A stretch of DNA of 64,000 bases from Flavobacterium sp. MC2016-06 (GTDB lineage Bacteria; Bacteroidota; Bacteroidia; Flavobacteriales; Flavobacteriaceae). Made by a program: the position numbers and the translations under genes. The notes under the pieces were generated by a model. The model did no database searches, was not told where the DNA came from, and worked only from the letters and a program-made list of their open reading frames with translations. The stretch's first letter is position 1, and the number at the start of each line of letters is the position of its first letter. The stretch is taken from positions 1-64,000 of the forward strand of contig NZ_WMID02000009.1 of NCBI RefSeq assembly GCF_009711165.2. Direction: 5' to 3'. Below are positions 62,461-64,000 of this stretch, in pieces.

Positions 62461-62820
62461 TTAAAAGTGATAAAAAGCATCCGTAAGATGTTCAATAGCA
62501 AATGTTTCACCGTTTTTATGGATAGAAATGATGTCAAAACGTACATTAAAATCTATTTCCCTATAGTTTATGTAGGCATTTACTGCTTTTACCAAAAGCT
62601 GAATTTTTTTGGGCTTCACAAAATCTTGTGGGAGACCAAAATCTAAACTTGAGCGCGTTTTAACTTCAACTATGGCTAAAACAGACTCTTTTAATGCGAT
62701 AATATCTATTTCGGCCTTCTGAAAGGTCCAATTTCTATCTAAAATTTCATAACCATCCTGCTGAAGAAATTCCACGGCAAGTTCTTCTCCTTTTTTTCCG
62801 AGCTCGTTATGTTCTGCCAT
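62461..62820 (-). CDS. yraN: YraN/UPF0102 family nuclease-like protein
   Basis: 119 residues. The hallmark is GKKGEELAVEFLQQDGYEILDRNW at the start and IDIIALKESVLAIVEVKTRSS with the D-ExK restriction-endonuclease-like core, then a C-terminal VKPKKIQLLVKAVNAYI. The family has a nuclease-like fold of unproven role, possibly Holliday-junction or recombination related. Stop codon 110 bases before the ACT start. Confidence 0.93.
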   Translation of the reverse strand: MAEHNELGKKGEELAVEFLQQDGYEILDRNWTFQKAEIDIIALKESVLAIVEVKTRSSLDFGLPQDFVKPKKIQLLVKAVNAYINYREIDFNVRFDIISIHKNGETFAIEHLTDAFYHF

Positions 62821-62866
62821 TTTAAGGTTTTTATGTTGTTATATTCTTTAATTTTGATTTTCATGC

Positions 62867-62919
62867 AAAGACGCAAAGTCGCAAAGAATTACAATAAAAC
62901 TTTGCGACTTTGCGTCTTT
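62867..62919. repeat. CGCAAAG-type palindrome, likely terminator
   Basis: AAAGACGCAAAGTCGCAAAG (62867-62886) and 62900-62919 are a perfect 20-bp inverted repeat, loop 13 bases. It closes the LD-carboxypeptidase transcript. Sister element at 21404-21455. Confidence 0.8.
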
Positions 62920-62952
62920 TCGAGATATAATTTGTGGTATTCTTATAAGGGC

Positions 62953-63957
62953 TTACTTCTGAAAAACAACAGTACTTCCAGATGCGTTAACATCTATAGA
63001 AATAGTGTTTCCCATAATCAAAGCTCTATTGTCTTGAATATGTCCGGCGGGAAAATTAAAAATGACAGGAATGTTATATTTTTTGGTCACATCATCAACA
63101 ATTTCCTGAGCATTTTTACCCCACGGAACTTCGTTGTCTTTCATTTTTGACATACCACCAACAATGATTCCTTTAAGATTCTCAATACAGCCATTACGTC
63201 TTAAATTCATCATCATACGATCTATATGGTACAAGTATTCGTCTAAATCTTCAATAAATAAAATTTTATCCTTGCAATCTATGGCAGATGGTGAACCTAA
63301 AAGACTATATAAAATAGATAAATTTCCGCCCACTAATTCGCCAGTTGCTTTCCCAAAACGATTCATTTTATCTGGACCGACAGAATAGGAAAGTGGTTCG
63401 CCAAATAAACTAGATTTCATCGAACTAATTGCTGCAGGCGTTGCACGAGGAATTGTAACCGGCATTACACCATGAATAGATTTATAACCCATTGTGTTTA
63501 AATGATTGTGTAAAACAGTAACGTCACTAAAACCTACAACCCATTTTGGGTGTTGTTTAAATTTGGTAAAATCAAGTAAATCAACCATTCTAACCGTTCC
63601 GTATCCGCCGCGTACACACCAGATTGCTTTTATATTCGGATTGTCTAATTGATGCTGAAAATCAGCAGCACGCTGTTCGTCAGTTCCAGCAAGCTGATTA
63701 AAATCTAATCCAATAGAAGTTCCAACAACAGCTTCTAAACCCCAGCTGTGTAGTAAATCTATTGTTGGTTTTAGGTTATCGTCGATATTTTTTCTGGCAG
63801 TTGCTACAATGGCTACAGTATCTCCTTTTTGTAAATAAGGCGGTGTTATCATGATTTGTTGTGATTGACAGGTGAATGAATGTAAAGCAAAAATAAGAAA
63901 TAGGAATTTACAAAAAGCAAAACGTCTTTTTAAGTATAGGTAGCTGTTTCTATTCAT
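62953..63957 (-). CDS. LD-carboxypeptidase (S66 family), exported
   Basis: 334 residues. Removes the terminal D-amino acid from tetrapeptides of murein. Catalytic S144 in VVGFSDVTVL, E236 in FIEDLDEYLYHIDR and H306 in FPAGHIQDNRA align with the Ser-Glu-His triad of Pseudomonas LdcA; RGGYG is the family loop. Unlike the cytosolic LdcA of E. coli it carries an N-terminal hydrophobic stretch (FCKFLFLIFALHSFTC), so it is probably exported. It is near the right edge and has no neighbour in an operon. Confidence 0.93.
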   Translation of the reverse strand: MNRNSYLYLKRRFAFCKFLFLIFALHSFTCQSQQIMITPPYLQKGDTVAIVATARKNIDDNLKPTIDLLHSWGLEAVVGTSIGLDFNQLAGTDEQRAADFQHQLDNPNIKAIWCVRGGYGTVRMVDLLDFTKFKQHPKWVVGFSDVTVLHNHLNTMGYKSIHGVMPVTIPRATPAAISSMKSSLFGEPLSYSVGPDKMNRFGKATGELVGGNLSILYSLLGSPSAIDCKDKILFIEDLDEYLYHIDRMMMNLRRNGCIENLKGIIVGGMSKMKDNEVPWGKNAQEIVDDVTKKYNIPVIFNFPAGHIQDNRALIMGNTISIDVNASGSTVVFQK

Positions 63958-64000
63958 AGTTTTGTATGCTAAAATTATTTAAAATGTAAGGTATTTATCC

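Noticed and set aside
62352-62546. Extended start of the ACT-domain protein
   Set aside because: The extension is hydrophobic and low in complexity, runs through a good promoter, and ends in the usual start MKTVSSIV.

Overview
The window looks like chromosomal DNA of a Flavobacterium-type bacterium (phylum Bacteroidota, class Flavobacteriia). The evidence is high A+T content, SusC/SusD proteins, two proteins with C-terminal type IX secretion (T9SS) sorting domains, Bacteroidota-only families (DUF2480, DUF3078, DUF5683, DUF5689), a short-chain-type threonine dehydrogenase, and several promoters fitting the phylum consensus TTTG-N18-TAnnTTTG. I see no prophage, transposase, CRISPR array or plasmid function.

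Layout. 1-2130: a truncated GIY-YIG nuclease gene at the left edge, twin tRNA-Asn genes with a textbook promoter and terminator, rseP, and a possible 38-residue membrane peptide. 2.3-6.1 kb: an Old Yellow Enzyme, a Gfo/Idh/MocA oxidoreductase and an MFS exporter. 6.4-11.6 kb: a TonB-dependent receptor with a DUF5689 lipoprotein partner, then an unknown secreted protein. 11.8-16.6 kb: hflX, two divergent and apparently related secreted proteins, and a DUF3078 protein. 16.7-26.6 kb: a split SUF iron-sulfur assembly region (sufA-like, sufB, FMN reductase, sufC, sufD, membrane protein; then sufS, lipoprotein, sufE, DUF59, DUF2480), interrupted by an oppositely oriented class-C-like serine hydrolase. 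26.9-39.2 kb: a coiled-coil membrane protein, a metallo-beta-lactamase-fold hydrolase, a giant leucine-rich-repeat T9SS protein with an Fn3 lipoprotein, an S8 and an M1 peptidase, a DUF418 protein and threonine dehydrogenase. 39.5-45.6 kb: a lipoprotein overlapping mfd, a DUF5683 protein and a zinc-dependent family I.5-like lipase. 45.8-61.3 kb: a starch/maltodextrin utilisation locus (susC, susD, susE, GH13 lipoprotein, GH97, multidomain T9SS GH13) with an ECF sigma / FecR anti-sigma pair. 61.7-64 kb: an ACT-domain protein, YraN and an LD-carboxypeptidase.

How the genes work together. The starch locus encodes a complete surface cascade: a secreted amylase with starch-binding and Ig-like modules, a surface GH13 lipoprotein, SusE/SusD glycan capture, SusC import and periplasmic GH97 cleavage. 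Control is probably by trans-envelope signalling from the extra N-terminal domain of SusC to FecR and the sigma factor. A + strand terminator-like hairpin upstream of susC raises the possibility of an antisense RNA. The SUF genes supply Fe-S clusters.

The most unusual non-coding feature is a set of long palindromes in the gaps between genes. Several are built from short near-repeats (GCCACGAATT..., CGCAAAG..., AACACATAGAA...). One lies nested inside another, one is a palindrome of palindromes, and two similar hairpins in opposite orientation bracket the lipase gene.
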